Assembly (NCBI GenBank): GCA_963761755.1
Contig: CAVXIC010000039.1
Location: forward strand, 372,001 to 436,000
Length of the DNA: 64,000 bases
Origin: CAJXVA01 sp963761755
GTDB taxonomy: Bacteria > Myxococcota_A > Polyangia > Nannocystales > Nannocystaceae
Direction: 5' to 3'
The notes under the pieces were generated by a model, which worked only from the letters and a program-made list of their open reading frames with translations, did not search any database and was not told the origin of the DNA. Shown piece after piece: positions 7,751-16,624 of the stretch (the first letter of the stretch is position 1; each line of letters opens with the position of its first letter). Made by a program: the position numbers and the translations under genes.

Positions 7751-9829
7751 TCACAGAAAGTTGAGCTCTCCCCCGGCCTCGATCTCCTCGGCGGCGCAGT
7801 CCGCCAAGGGCTCCTTCTCGGTCAGCGGATGCATGGACGGCCCGTCGGGAACGATGAGGCGAACGCACGTGCCGTGGTCCGAGACGGAGGACAGCTCGAC
7901 CGTGCCTTCGAGCGCCTCGAGCTGACGACGGACCGTGCCGAGGCCCTGCCCCCGCGGGGTGTGCATCGCGTCGCGTGCCGCCGTCGACACGCCAGGCTCG
8001 AAGATGAGCTCCAGCGGCGAGAGTTCGCTCGAGCTCTTGACCACCTCTGTCGCGCTCTCGATCACCCGCCGGCGCTGGACCCCGCGCCCATCGTCGCGGA
8101 CCTCGATCACGAGCCCATCGGCCGTCCTCTTGGCCCGGAACTCGATGGTGGCCAGGACCTTCTTCCCCGCCGCTTGCCGATCCGTCGCATCCTCGACTCC
8201 GTGCTCGAGGGCGTTGTTCGCCAGTTGGACCAGTGCGCCGCTGAGTGCAGCGACGACGTGCTCGGGTGCAGTGGTCAGCTCTCCGGCGATGTCCACCCGC
8301 ACGAGCAGGCCTCGTCTGGCCGCCTGCTCTCGAACGTGATGCGCTATCTTTCGGAGGATGTCGACCAAGCGAACCCGGCGAACCGACAGACAGATCGCGT
8401 TGAGACGCACGTGCATCTCTTCCAAGAACGCCGCCTGCTCCTCGATGTCGCTGTTCTGCAGCCTCTGACCAGCCCAGTGCTTGATCTCGGACCGAACCGA
8501 CTCGAGCCGTAAGAGTTGCGCTTCGTCGAGCCGAAGAAGTGCGGCCGCTTCGTCGACGGCGCCTGATCCTGGCGTGCCGGCCTTTGGCAGCGCAATTTGC
8601 CCGCCACACTCCAAGAAGTGCTCGATCATCCTCGTGTGCGCCTGGATGTCGGGGCACCACGCCACGACCCCCCCGCGCGTGAGCGCGTCGTCGAGTGCGT
8701 CCACCCAAGCCTCGATCAGATAGCAGGTATGCTCGAGCGCATCGAAGTGGGCCTTGGACACCTCGGTGCCCGAGTCGCGCGTCCAGCCAAGCAGGCTCTC
8801 CGTGGCGTGGGCGAGCCCTTGCACCTGCTGAAGGCCAAAGAAGCCCGCGTTGTTCCGAAGCGTGTGCATCGTGCGGAACAAGGTTGGACCGAGGTCTTCC
8901 CCCTTGTTCGCAAACGCATCCCCGGCAATTCCGAGACCACGGCGGCTCTCGTCGACGAAGTCGTGAAGGAGGCGCCGAAGGTCCGGCTCCTCCGGGATCA
9001 CGAAGGCGGTGGTGTCCTTGGGCGCGGTCAGCTTGAGCAGCGCCTGCTTGAGACCGTCGAGTTCCCGCAGCACGCGGTGAAACAACGCCTTCTCCCGATA
9101 CCCGCTGAGGCCGTTGACCAGCACCGCGAGATTCTCGGTGCACCACGTGAGCGTGATCCCCATCGCGGGGAGGTCCGTGAGCGCGAGAACCGGGGAGCGC
9201 ACCTCCTCGAGGAGACGACAGGCTCGCGTCATCGATCGCCGGTCGAAGCCGAATCGAATCAGGAGCGCCGTCGCCTCCTCCAAGGCCGCGATCGCTTGCT
9301 GACGGCGCCCGCTTCCCACCACGAGCACCGGGCCGGGCCACGCATCGCTCTGAACGAGAAGCCCTTCTGCGGTCGCGTTGACGCGGCCGAACATCTCCGC
9401 GGCGGTACGATCGAAGATCTCGGGTGTGTCGAGCTTGGGGTCGAGTTCAGGATCGCCGTGCAGCGCATTCTTGATCCGCCCCACCAGCTGGTTGAGCATC
9501 TCGGCCATCCCATCCTCGACGCGAGGCCGGGTCACGAGCTCGTCGTCGCGGTATCCGAACATCCACCGCACCATTGCTCCCGCCGCGCGTCCGCTGCCGA
9601 AGGCCGCGACGTCCTGGACGACGTCGTGTCCGCAATAAAGCCGGATCGATGCGCCGTACTCCCAAAACTCCGAGGAGACTTCCTCCAGCCGTACGGGGGT
9701 GACGGTGAGCGTAGCGCCGCGTTCCTCGATGAGCTCCCGCAGAGCCATGATGACCGAGTCGTGGCGGTCGTTCTGACCGGACACGTCCTCCCCCGCAAGG
9801 AAGGAAGGTTTTGCGATTGCGATGGACAC
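7751..9829 (-). CDS. CheX-Hpt-HATPase hybrid (CheA-like) signalling protein
   Basis: A 692-aa cytoplasmic protein. Residues about 25-150 resemble CheX/CheC phosphatases and carry an E..N pattern (MAEMLNQLVG) like their active site. An Hpt-like region around 320 has HTLRNNAGFFG, keeping the His but replacing the usual K-G after it with R-N. The C-terminal part is a CheA-type ATPase (NALEHGVED, DDGRGV, GQGLGTVRRQ). No CheW domain and no obvious P3 dimerisation domain are seen. GTG 9829 was chosen because AGGAA precedes it and it starts 19 bp after the CheY-like stop; an open frame to 9904 would overlap that gene. It is the last gene of the redox-linked run. Confidence 0.75.
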   Translation of the reverse strand: MSIAIAKPSFLAGEDVSGQNDRHDSVIMALRELIEERGATLTVTPVRLEEVSSEFWEYGASIRLYCGHDVVQDVAAFGSGRAAGAMVRWMFGYRDDELVTRPRVEDGMAEMLNQLVGRIKNALHGDPELDPKLDTPEIFDRTAAEMFGRVNATAEGLLVQSDAWPGPVLVVGSGRRQQAIAALEEATALLIRFGFDRRSMTRACRLLEEVRSPVLALTDLPAMGITLTWCTENLAVLVNGLSGYREKALFHRVLRELDGLKQALLKLTAPKDTTAFVIPEEPDLRRLLHDFVDESRRGLGIAGDAFANKGEDLGPTLFRTMHTLRNNAGFFGLQQVQGLAHATESLLGWTRDSGTEVSKAHFDALEHTCYLIEAWVDALDDALTRGGVVAWCPDIQAHTRMIEHFLECGGQIALPKAGTPGSGAVDEAAALLRLDEAQLLRLESVRSEIKHWAGQRLQNSDIEEQAAFLEEMHVRLNAICLSVRRVRLVDILRKIAHHVREQAARRGLLVRVDIAGELTTAPEHVVAALSGALVQLANNALEHGVEDATDRQAAGKKVLATIEFRAKRTADGLVIEVRDDGRGVQRRRVIESATEVVKSSSELSPLELIFEPGVSTAARDAMHTPRGQGLGTVRRQLEALEGTVELSSVSDHGTCVRLIVPDGPSMHPLTEKEPLADCAAEEIEAGGELNFL

Positions 9830-9848
9830 GGCGCTCGAGTTCCTACTT

Positions 9849-10235
9849 TCAGGCCACTTTGGCTGCGCGACTGAGGATGTGTGCGACGCCCTTGGCGAGG
9901 ACATCGGGTTTGAAGGGCTTGACGATCCACGCCGTCGCGCCGTGCTGCTTGCCTCGAGCGACCAGGTCCTTGGACGACTCCGTCGTCAACACGAAGACCG
10001 GGAGGTCTTTCTTCCCTGGGACCAACCGCATGTTTGCCAGCATCTCCAGACCGTTCATGACGGGCATGTTCACGTCCACGATCGCCATGTCGATGGGGTG
10101 GTCCTTGGCCTTCTGAAGGCCGATGGCCCCGTTCTCGGCTTCGATGACGGAGTGTCCCGCCGCCTGCAAACACGTTCGAACTTGGTGACGGATGGTCGCG
10201 GAGTCGTCTACGACGAGGATCATTGCTGCTGTCAT
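9849..10235 (-). CDS. CheY-like single-domain response regulator
   Basis: A 128-aa stand-alone receiver domain with acidic D10-D11, predicted phospho-acceptor D54 (VDVNMPVMNG), T84-region TTES and the conserved Lys in VKPF. It has no output domain, so it should work as a diffusible phosphate carrier or switch. It sits between two CheA-like kinases, 42 bp after the membrane kinase gene and 19 bp before the CheX-Hpt-ATPase gene. That placement makes it the probable phosphate acceptor of the first and a possible dephosphorylation target of the CheX-like domain of the second (inference). Confidence 0.9.
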   Translation of the reverse strand: MTAAMILVVDDSATIRHQVRTCLQAAGHSVIEAENGAIGLQKAKDHPIDMAIVDVNMPVMNGLEMLANMRLVPGKKDLPVFVLTTESSKDLVARGKQHGATAWIVKPFKPDVLAKGVAHILSRAAKVA

Positions 10236-10277
10236 GGTCTCTTCTCTGTGGTGTTGGATTGGTTCACTGCGCCCGCG

Positions 10278-12272
10278 TCAAGCCGCGAGCATTTCTTGTG
10301 GACGGGGTGCCATCTGGTCGACGGGAAACACGAAGTCGAACCGGGTTCCGTGCCCCAGTCGGCTCCAGACCCGAATGTGGCCGCCGCGCTCTTCGCACGC
10401 CGACCGCACGGCGCCGAGCCCGACCCCGCGACCCGAGAAGGCCGTGACGTCGTCGCGGGTGCTCATGCCGTCGGAAAAGAGCGCCGCCTCGAGGTCTGCC
10501 TCGGTTGCGTGCGGGAGTCCGCAGGCCTTCGCTTTGGCTCGCACGCGGTCCCAGTCGATGCCTCGTCCGTCGTCCTCGATGCTCACGACGAACTCGCTGC
10601 CTCTGACGTGCGTCGAAAGGGTGAGCGTCGGTGTGCCCGACTTGCCCCGCTCTTCGCGTTCCCTTGTGGTCTCGAGGCCGTGGTCCACGGCGTTGCGCAC
10701 GACGTGCACGAAGTCTCTCCAGAAGCTCGCCCACCGGTGGGGCTCGAGCTTGTGTCCCGAAGCATCGATCCGGACGTCAATCGCTCCCTTGTCCAGCCGT
10801 ATTGCCATGATCTGGGCTTGTGCGGCAACCCGCGCCAGGCGCTCGTGGCTGTCCTCCAGACGCAGGGCCATCAGCATGTCCGCGAGAGCTGCGTGGCTGG
10901 GCTCGCGGAGCGCGAGCCGCAATAGGGACCGGTACTCGTCGTCTCGCAGCACGATGGCGTCGCGGTCACGGCCTTCGAGCACCACGCGCAGGCTGTCCCG
11001 CAGCCGCGACCAGCGCTGCTCGAGCTCGCCGACGAGCGCCTCGTCGGGGGCTCGTCCGGTCGTGGAGATCTCATCCTCCATCGCTTCGCACAGCCGCGCC
11101 ACGGTCGTCACATCGAACAGCATGGCGTTGCCCTTGAGGGTGTGAACCGTCCTCTTCAGGAGCGGGAGATCGTCGCAGAGCCTCTCGGTGATCGCCCGCA
11201 CCAGCAGGGCGGCCTCCTCGAAGAACTCCTCGAACCCGCCCTGGTCCTTCGTGAACCGGTGCAGCAAGGTCGTGGTCTCCTTCTGCTCGCGCTCGAGCTG
11301 CTCGCGAGCCACGATCGATGTCCGGTCCGTCATGACCACCAGCAGCTGCTCGAGTTCCTCCTCGTCCTCGTCCATGATCGGCGTGTAGCTGATCCCAAAG
11401 TGGCGATCGTCGAACGCCATCTGGGTGGGGAGTTGGTCGATGCTGACATCGATCGGCAGGAACCCCATCAGGAGTTGTTCGTACCCCGCATCGAATGCCT
11501 CTGCGGTGCGCGCGTCGACCCGGGAGAGGCAGTCGACCAAGGAACTCTGGCTTCCGCAGGCGCCCAGCCACTGGTCGACCACCGACGAGCGCTGCTCGGC
11601 GATGCACCCGGCCCGGTCGACGGTGAGCAAGCCCTGATCGACGTTGTCGAGGACGAGCCGCATCTGACGGTTCTTGACGTCGAGCTCTTGCGTCCGCTGC
11701 TGCACGATCCGCTCGAGTCCGACGACGTTGTCGAAGAAGCTCCGGGCAATGCTCACCGTCGCCACCGACTCGAGGACGACGAAGGCTGCGTGGACGAGCA
11801 CGACCCACAGGGGCGCGTCATAGTTGAACACCGACTGCGGAAGGAAGTACCAGAGCGCCAGGTGATGGACCGCCACCGTGCCGGCCGCCACCACGACGAC
11901 CATGGGGTTCGCAAAGATCGCGAGCATCGCGAGCAAGGCGAAGAAGTAGAAGTGCATCTCGATCTGCACCGGTCCTTGCCCGAAGTGAACGAGCAGCCCG
12001 CCCATGAGCATGCTGGTGAACCCGTGCATCATCGACACGTGACGCGGGTTCTCGAACGTCTTCATGGCCACCAGTGGACCGAACAACGCCGCGAGGGTCA
12101 GCACCAGGGCCGTCAACGGGCCCGTGTCGTTGAAGTAGGCGACGGCGACGAACGCCGGGACGTGGCCCGCGAAGAACCACATTGCGATGCGGTTGACGCG
12201 TTCCAGGTACGAAGCCTCGAACGCGGTAATCTGCTCTGGAAGCCTCAACACATCCTTGATCGCTGACATCAT
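10278..12272 (-). CDS. membrane-bound CheA-like histidine kinase with PAS and Hpt domains
   Basis: A 664-aa protein. Five or six hydrophobic segments fill residues about 30-195. A PAS-like domain follows (LVLDNVDQGLLTVDRAG, about 212-320). An Hpt domain has HTLKGNAMLF, with the phospho-accepting His near 377. The C-terminal CheA-type ATPase has HVVRNAVDHGLE and EDDGRGIDW. Phosphorylation therefore starts on an Hpt His rather than a HisKA His, as in CheA, but there is no CheW domain and the protein is membrane-anchored. Its start overlaps the stop of the upstream thioredoxin-fold gene (ATGA pattern), so the sensor and that protein are probably made together. Confidence 0.85.
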   Translation of the reverse strand: MMSAIKDVLRLPEQITAFEASYLERVNRIAMWFFAGHVPAFVAVAYFNDTGPLTALVLTLAALFGPLVAMKTFENPRHVSMMHGFTSMLMGGLLVHFGQGPVQIEMHFYFFALLAMLAIFANPMVVVVAAGTVAVHHLALWYFLPQSVFNYDAPLWVVLVHAAFVVLESVATVSIARSFFDNVVGLERIVQQRTQELDVKNRQMRLVLDNVDQGLLTVDRAGCIAEQRSSVVDQWLGACGSQSSLVDCLSRVDARTAEAFDAGYEQLLMGFLPIDVSIDQLPTQMAFDDRHFGISYTPIMDEDEEELEQLLVVMTDRTSIVAREQLEREQKETTTLLHRFTKDQGGFEEFFEEAALLVRAITERLCDDLPLLKRTVHTLKGNAMLFDVTTVARLCEAMEDEISTTGRAPDEALVGELEQRWSRLRDSLRVVLEGRDRDAIVLRDDEYRSLLRLALREPSHAALADMLMALRLEDSHERLARVAAQAQIMAIRLDKGAIDVRIDASGHKLEPHRWASFWRDFVHVVRNAVDHGLETTREREERGKSGTPTLTLSTHVRGSEFVVSIEDDGRGIDWDRVRAKAKACGLPHATEADLEAALFSDGMSTRDDVTAFSGRGVGLGAVRSACEERGGHIRVWSRLGHGTRFDFVFPVDQMAPRPQEMLAA

Positions 12273-12889
12273 TCACTCCTCGACGCTCGGTCGTACTTGA
12301 TCCCCATCGGGTCCAAGGCTTCCTGCAGTTCCTTGCTCACACCGCATCCGTACAGCGGTAGCTCGGTGGGGTCGTCTCCTCGCTGCAGGACGGCGAGGAT
12401 GTCCAAATCACGGGGTCCGTACCCTTGTTTGCGTTCGGTGTACCCACCCGCGTAGCGGAGCGTACCGCCGGGGTCCAACACCAAAAGCAGGGGCGCCGAC
12501 ACGATGCCGAAGCGGCGCTCGAGCTCGGCTGGGGTCGCAACGACGACCTCGAACCCGGCGGTGTCGGCTCGCGCCTCGATCGCGGCGTCATGACCGACGA
12601 GCAAGACCGTCTCGTAGGCGCCCTCGGGCCGCGTGGTCTCGAAGAGGTGGTCGAAGACCCGCTGGGAACACCGACACTCGGAGTACAGCACGTGGACCAT
12701 TGCCCACTGCCCCGTCCCATCCTCGGACACCAGCGCGGCGATGGACTGCTCGAGCAGAGGATCGGCGCGATCGGGTTTGGGCAGGGTGTACCAGTGCGCG
12801 GCCATGAGCGTCGTCTGCACCAAGACCGCGAGGCCCGCCCAGACGACGAGCCCACCCCAGATGACCCAGCGCGGCAGTCCGAAGGTCAT
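12269..12889 (-). CDS. membrane-anchored thioredoxin-fold protein with CxC motif
   Basis: A 206-aa protein with one N-terminal membrane segment (about 8-30), then a soluble domain of thioredoxin style: VHVLYSECRCSQRVFDHLF gives a Cys-x-Cys-Ser motif after the first strand, and FGIVSAPLLLVLD provides the strand before the expected cis-Pro region. It resembles what some genomes call RedB, but I cannot confirm that. ATG 12889 overlaps the stop of the upstream small membrane gene (ATGA), and its own stop overlaps the kinase start. A redox sensor or partner for the adjacent membrane kinase is a reasonable inference. Confidence 0.6.
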   Translation of the reverse strand: MTFGLPRWVIWGGLVVWAGLAVLVQTTLMAAHWYTLPKPDRADPLLEQSIAALVSEDGTGQWAMVHVLYSECRCSQRVFDHLFETTRPEGAYETVLLVGHDAAIEARADTAGFEVVVATPAELERRFGIVSAPLLLVLDPGGTLRYAGGYTERKQGYGPRDLDILAVLQRGDDPTELPLYGCGVSKELQEALDPMGIKYDRASRSE

Positions 12890-13089
12890 TCGGACCCCGC
12901 AAGGTCCATCGCGAGCGCGGAGACCCGCTCGGCCGCCAGCCAGCCCACGAAGCTCAGCGCCACGACCGCAAAGACGGAGATGGCGGCCAAGTGGGGCGCG
13001 TTCGGGGCCGGTGCACTCCACAACATTCCGGCACCCAGGGCGCCGGTGAGGCTCCCAAAGGCCGCACCCAGACGTGCTCGACTCCGCAT
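12886..13089 (-). CDS. small two-helix membrane protein
   Basis: A 67-aa protein with two hydrophobic stretches (about 6-24 and 33-52) joined by a short Pro/Asn-rich turn. No family was recognised. Support for it being real comes from its ATGA overlap with the thioredoxin-fold gene downstream, its 57-bp distance from the sigma54 activator upstream, and its conventional membrane-protein composition. It may be a subunit or chaperone of the adjacent membrane redox/sensor proteins. Confidence 0.6.
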   Translation of the reverse strand: MRSRARLGAAFGSLTGALGAGMLWSAPAPNAPHLAAISVFAVVALSFVGWLAAERVSALAMDLAGSE

Positions 13090-13146
13090 ACCCCACCGAA
13101 TCGTCCGCGAAACGGCGCGCTTGATGCCCGATAGGGGACGCAGATC

Positions 13147-14703
13147 TCAGCTTCGAGCTTTGGCCGGGTCGAGTCCGAGCTTCTTGAGCCGGCTCTGCAG
13201 GGTGGTCGGCTTCATCCCCACGAGCGCGGCGGCGCCGTCGGTGCCGTAGATCTTGCCTCCCGTTTGATGCAGCGCCCGCTCGAAGTACTCGCGCTGCATG
13301 GCGTCGAACGGAGGCAACGACTCCGTGCGGTGTGCTGGCGTGGGCGCTGCAGCGGGCGCGCCGGGCGCGACCATGATGTGCTCGGGACGGATCTCCCCCG
13401 AGGGCTGGAGGATCACCGCCCGCTCCAGGACGTTGACCAACTCGCGTACGTTGCCGGGCCACGCGTGTGCGCAGAGCCGCTCGAAGGCGTCCTTGGACAG
13501 CCGCCACGGTCCGCGTCCCGTCCGGTGCGCCAGCGACTCGAGCACGCCGCCGGCGATACCCGCGATGTCCGAGACGCGCTCGCGTAGCGCCGGGACGTGA
13601 AGCGGAAACCCAGCGAGCCGATAGTACAGGTCCTCTCGAAACCGCCCCTGTGCAACGGCCTCGCGCAGGTCGATGTGGGAGGCGGCCAGCACGCGAACAT
13701 CGACCCGAACCGAACGATCCGAGCCGACGGGCTCGAAGGTGCCCTCTTGCAGGACGCGGAGCAGCCTGGCCTGGGTGCCCAGAGACATGTCACCAATCTC
13801 GTCGAGCAGCAAGGTGCCGCCGTTGGCGGTCGAGAAGCGACCGCGCCGCTCGCCCGACGCGCCCGAGAACGCGCCCTTGACGTGTCCGAAGAGCTCGGAC
13901 TCGACGAGGTTCTCCGGCAGCGCGGCGCAGTTGAGCTTGACGAAGGGCTGGTCTGCGCGGGGGCTCCAGGCATGGATCGCTTGGGCGAGCACTTCCTTCC
14001 CGGTGCCGGTTTCCCCGGCGATCAACACCGGAAGGTCGGCGCCAGCGACCTGCTTTGCGAGCCGGACGACGTGCTGCATGGGCTGCGACAGGCTCGCCTC
14101 GAGCGCACGAATCGCCCAGCTCCCCCCGCCGGTCTCCTGCTGCAGCAGTCGCTTCTCTTCATGGAGCTGCCGGCGATACCTCTGCAGCAGATCCGCCTGT
14201 TCGGCGAACAGCATCGCGATCGAGACGATCTGCCCGTAGACCCCCGCGAGCTGGACGACCTCCGGGGAGTAGGTCTGACAGGTCGTGCGATCGAGGGTGA
14301 TGAGGCCCAGGTTGCGGTCGGAGGCATACAGAGGCACCACCATGCAGGAGTGCCCGGCGGGAAGATCCAGGACACCATCGTAGGGATCGCCCTCGTCGCT
14401 TGTGTGCTGTTCCTCGGTCTGCGCGACCGGTCGCCGCTTGTCCATCGCATCGGCGATGCTCGGAAAGCGCTCCAGCTGCAGCGTATGGCCGGTCACCCGC
14501 TCATCGGCGAGCGGACCGGACGCGACGCGCAGACGGAGCACCCCGTTCTCCAGCTCGTACACGGCCGCGAGGTCGTATGGGACCACGTCTCGCAGCGAAG
14601 CCAGTGCTCCGCGCAGAACATCGGCGAGCGCCTGGGGGCGGCTGGCCATCTCGGCGAGCCGCCGAAGGTCCGACGCACGATCGATGGTGTCCGGTGGCGT
14701 CAC
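13147..14703 (-). CDS. GAF-domain sigma54-dependent transcriptional activator
   Basis: A 518-aa enhancer-binding protein. A GAF-like N-terminal region (about 20-175) should sense a small ligand or redox state. The AAA+ core has Walker A GETGTGKE (about 231), the sigma54-contact loop as GAFSGA (about 279; Ser replaces the common Thr), Walker B LLLDEIGD (about 300) and the C-terminal arginine region FREDLYYRL. A Fis-type helix-turn-helix ends the protein (GTDGAAALVGMKPTTLQSRL). The GTG start lies just after the peroxiredoxin stop, so the two are probably one operon. It may regulate its own operon through the GG-N10-GC element upstream of the peroxiredoxin gene. Confidence 0.92.
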   Translation of the reverse strand: MTPPDTIDRASDLRRLAEMASRPQALADVLRGALASLRDVVPYDLAAVYELENGVLRLRVASGPLADERVTGHTLQLERFPSIADAMDKRRPVAQTEEQHTSDEGDPYDGVLDLPAGHSCMVVPLYASDRNLGLITLDRTTCQTYSPEVVQLAGVYGQIVSIAMLFAEQADLLQRYRRQLHEEKRLLQQETGGGSWAIRALEASLSQPMQHVVRLAKQVAGADLPVLIAGETGTGKEVLAQAIHAWSPRADQPFVKLNCAALPENLVESELFGHVKGAFSGASGERRGRFSTANGGTLLLDEIGDMSLGTQARLLRVLQEGTFEPVGSDRSVRVDVRVLAASHIDLREAVAQGRFREDLYYRLAGFPLHVPALRERVSDIAGIAGGVLESLAHRTGRGPWRLSKDAFERLCAHAWPGNVRELVNVLERAVILQPSGEIRPEHIMVAPGAPAAAPTPAHRTESLPPFDAMQREYFERALHQTGGKIYGTDGAAALVGMKPTTLQSRLKKLGLDPAKARS

Positions 14704-14705
14704 GT

Positions 14706-15437
14706 TCAGCTCGCCGAGGACTCACCGAGGAACGCGGCGAGTTCGTCGGCGCCACCGACGTGTTTGCCGCCGACGAACACCTGCGGCGTGGTTGCGGTCT
14801 TCGACACGGCCCGAAGCATGCGTGGGCTCGCCGTGACCTCCTCGAACCGCAGGTTGTGCTCTCGCAGCATCGCCTTGGCGCGGGCACAGTGACCACAGCC
14901 GGGCTTGGTCAGCATGAAGACATCATGCTCGGGCTGATGGTCGGGGTCGATGTAGCGGAGCATCGTGTCGGCATCGGACACCTCGAAGGGGTCGCCGGGC
15001 TTGTCGGGCTCGATGAACATCTTCTCGATCACCCCGTCGCGCACCAGCATCGAGTAGCGCCACGACCGAGGGCCAAAGCCGAGGTCCTGCTTGTCCACCA
15101 GCATCCCCAGTCCCTTCGCAAACGCTCCGTTGCCATCGGGCACGAAGGTCACGCCGCGCACACCTTGGTCCTTCTTCCACGCGTCCATCACGAAGCCGTC
15201 GTTGACCGACAGGCACAAGATGTCGTCGACCCCCTTTTCGGCAAACGCGTCGCTCAGCTCCCCGTATCGCGGCACGTGGGCCGTCGAGCACGTGGGCGTG
15301 AACGCACCTGGAAGTGCAAAGACGATGACGGTCTTGCCCGCGAACAGCTCGGACGTCGAGCGGTCGACCCAGCGACCGTCCTCGATGAAGCGGAAGTTGA
15401 CCTCGGGGATTCGTTTTCCTTCTTGGTTTTCCAGCAT
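14706..15437 (-). CDS. peroxiredoxin-glutaredoxin hybrid (Prx5/Grx)
   Basis: A 243-aa peroxidase that reduces hydroperoxides with glutathione through its fused glutaredoxin. The N-terminal Prx5-type domain (1-160) has the peroxidatic Cys at C50 in PGAFTPTCST. The C-terminal glutaredoxin domain (about 170-240) has the redox pair CGHC after LTKPG, and TTPQVFVGGKHVGG for glutathione binding. Length and order match the known bacterial hybrids. It is the first gene of a seven-gene minus-strand run that includes a sigma54 activator, a CxC membrane protein and CheA-like kinases, which ties peroxide defence to signalling at this locus. Confidence 0.93.
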   Translation of the reverse strand: MLENQEGKRIPEVNFRFIEDGRWVDRSTSELFAGKTVIVFALPGAFTPTCSTAHVPRYGELSDAFAEKGVDDILCLSVNDGFVMDAWKKDQGVRGVTFVPDGNGAFAKGLGMLVDKQDLGFGPRSWRYSMLVRDGVIEKMFIEPDKPGDPFEVSDADTMLRYIDPDHQPEHDVFMLTKPGCGHCARAKAMLREHNLRFEEVTASPRMLRAVSKTATTPQVFVGGKHVGGADELAAFLGESSAS

Positions 15438-15466
15438 GGTCGGTACCTAGTCTGTGACCAGAGAAG

Positions 15467-15483
15467 AGCAAGGATCGGCCCGA
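15467..15483 (-). promoter_or_regulatory. candidate sigma54 (-24/-12) promoter element
   Basis: Read on the minus strand the bases are TCGGGCCGATCCTTGCT, giving GG-N10-GC with TT before the GC, which is the invariant core of sigma54 promoters. It lies about 30 bp upstream of the peroxiredoxin-glutaredoxin start, at a suitable distance for a short leader. The -24 box is imperfect beyond the GG. The operon it would serve encodes a sigma54 activator, which supports the idea but does not prove it. Confidence 0.35.
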
Positions 15484-15607
15484 GACACTTGCCTCTGATT
15501 TCAGGAACTTAGACCCACGACCAACGATATGGCGTCATTTCCAGAACCGATATACCGTCACAAGAACGAAATAACGTTGCTCGAACGCTGCATCCCGCCT
15601 GCGCTGG

Positions 15608-16552
<945 letters not shown>

Positions 16553-16624
16553 GGCGTCTGCGACCGCGCAACGGTCGCGCAGTCCGCCCACGGATGCAAA
16601 CCCCTTCGTCGAGTGCCGCCGGCG

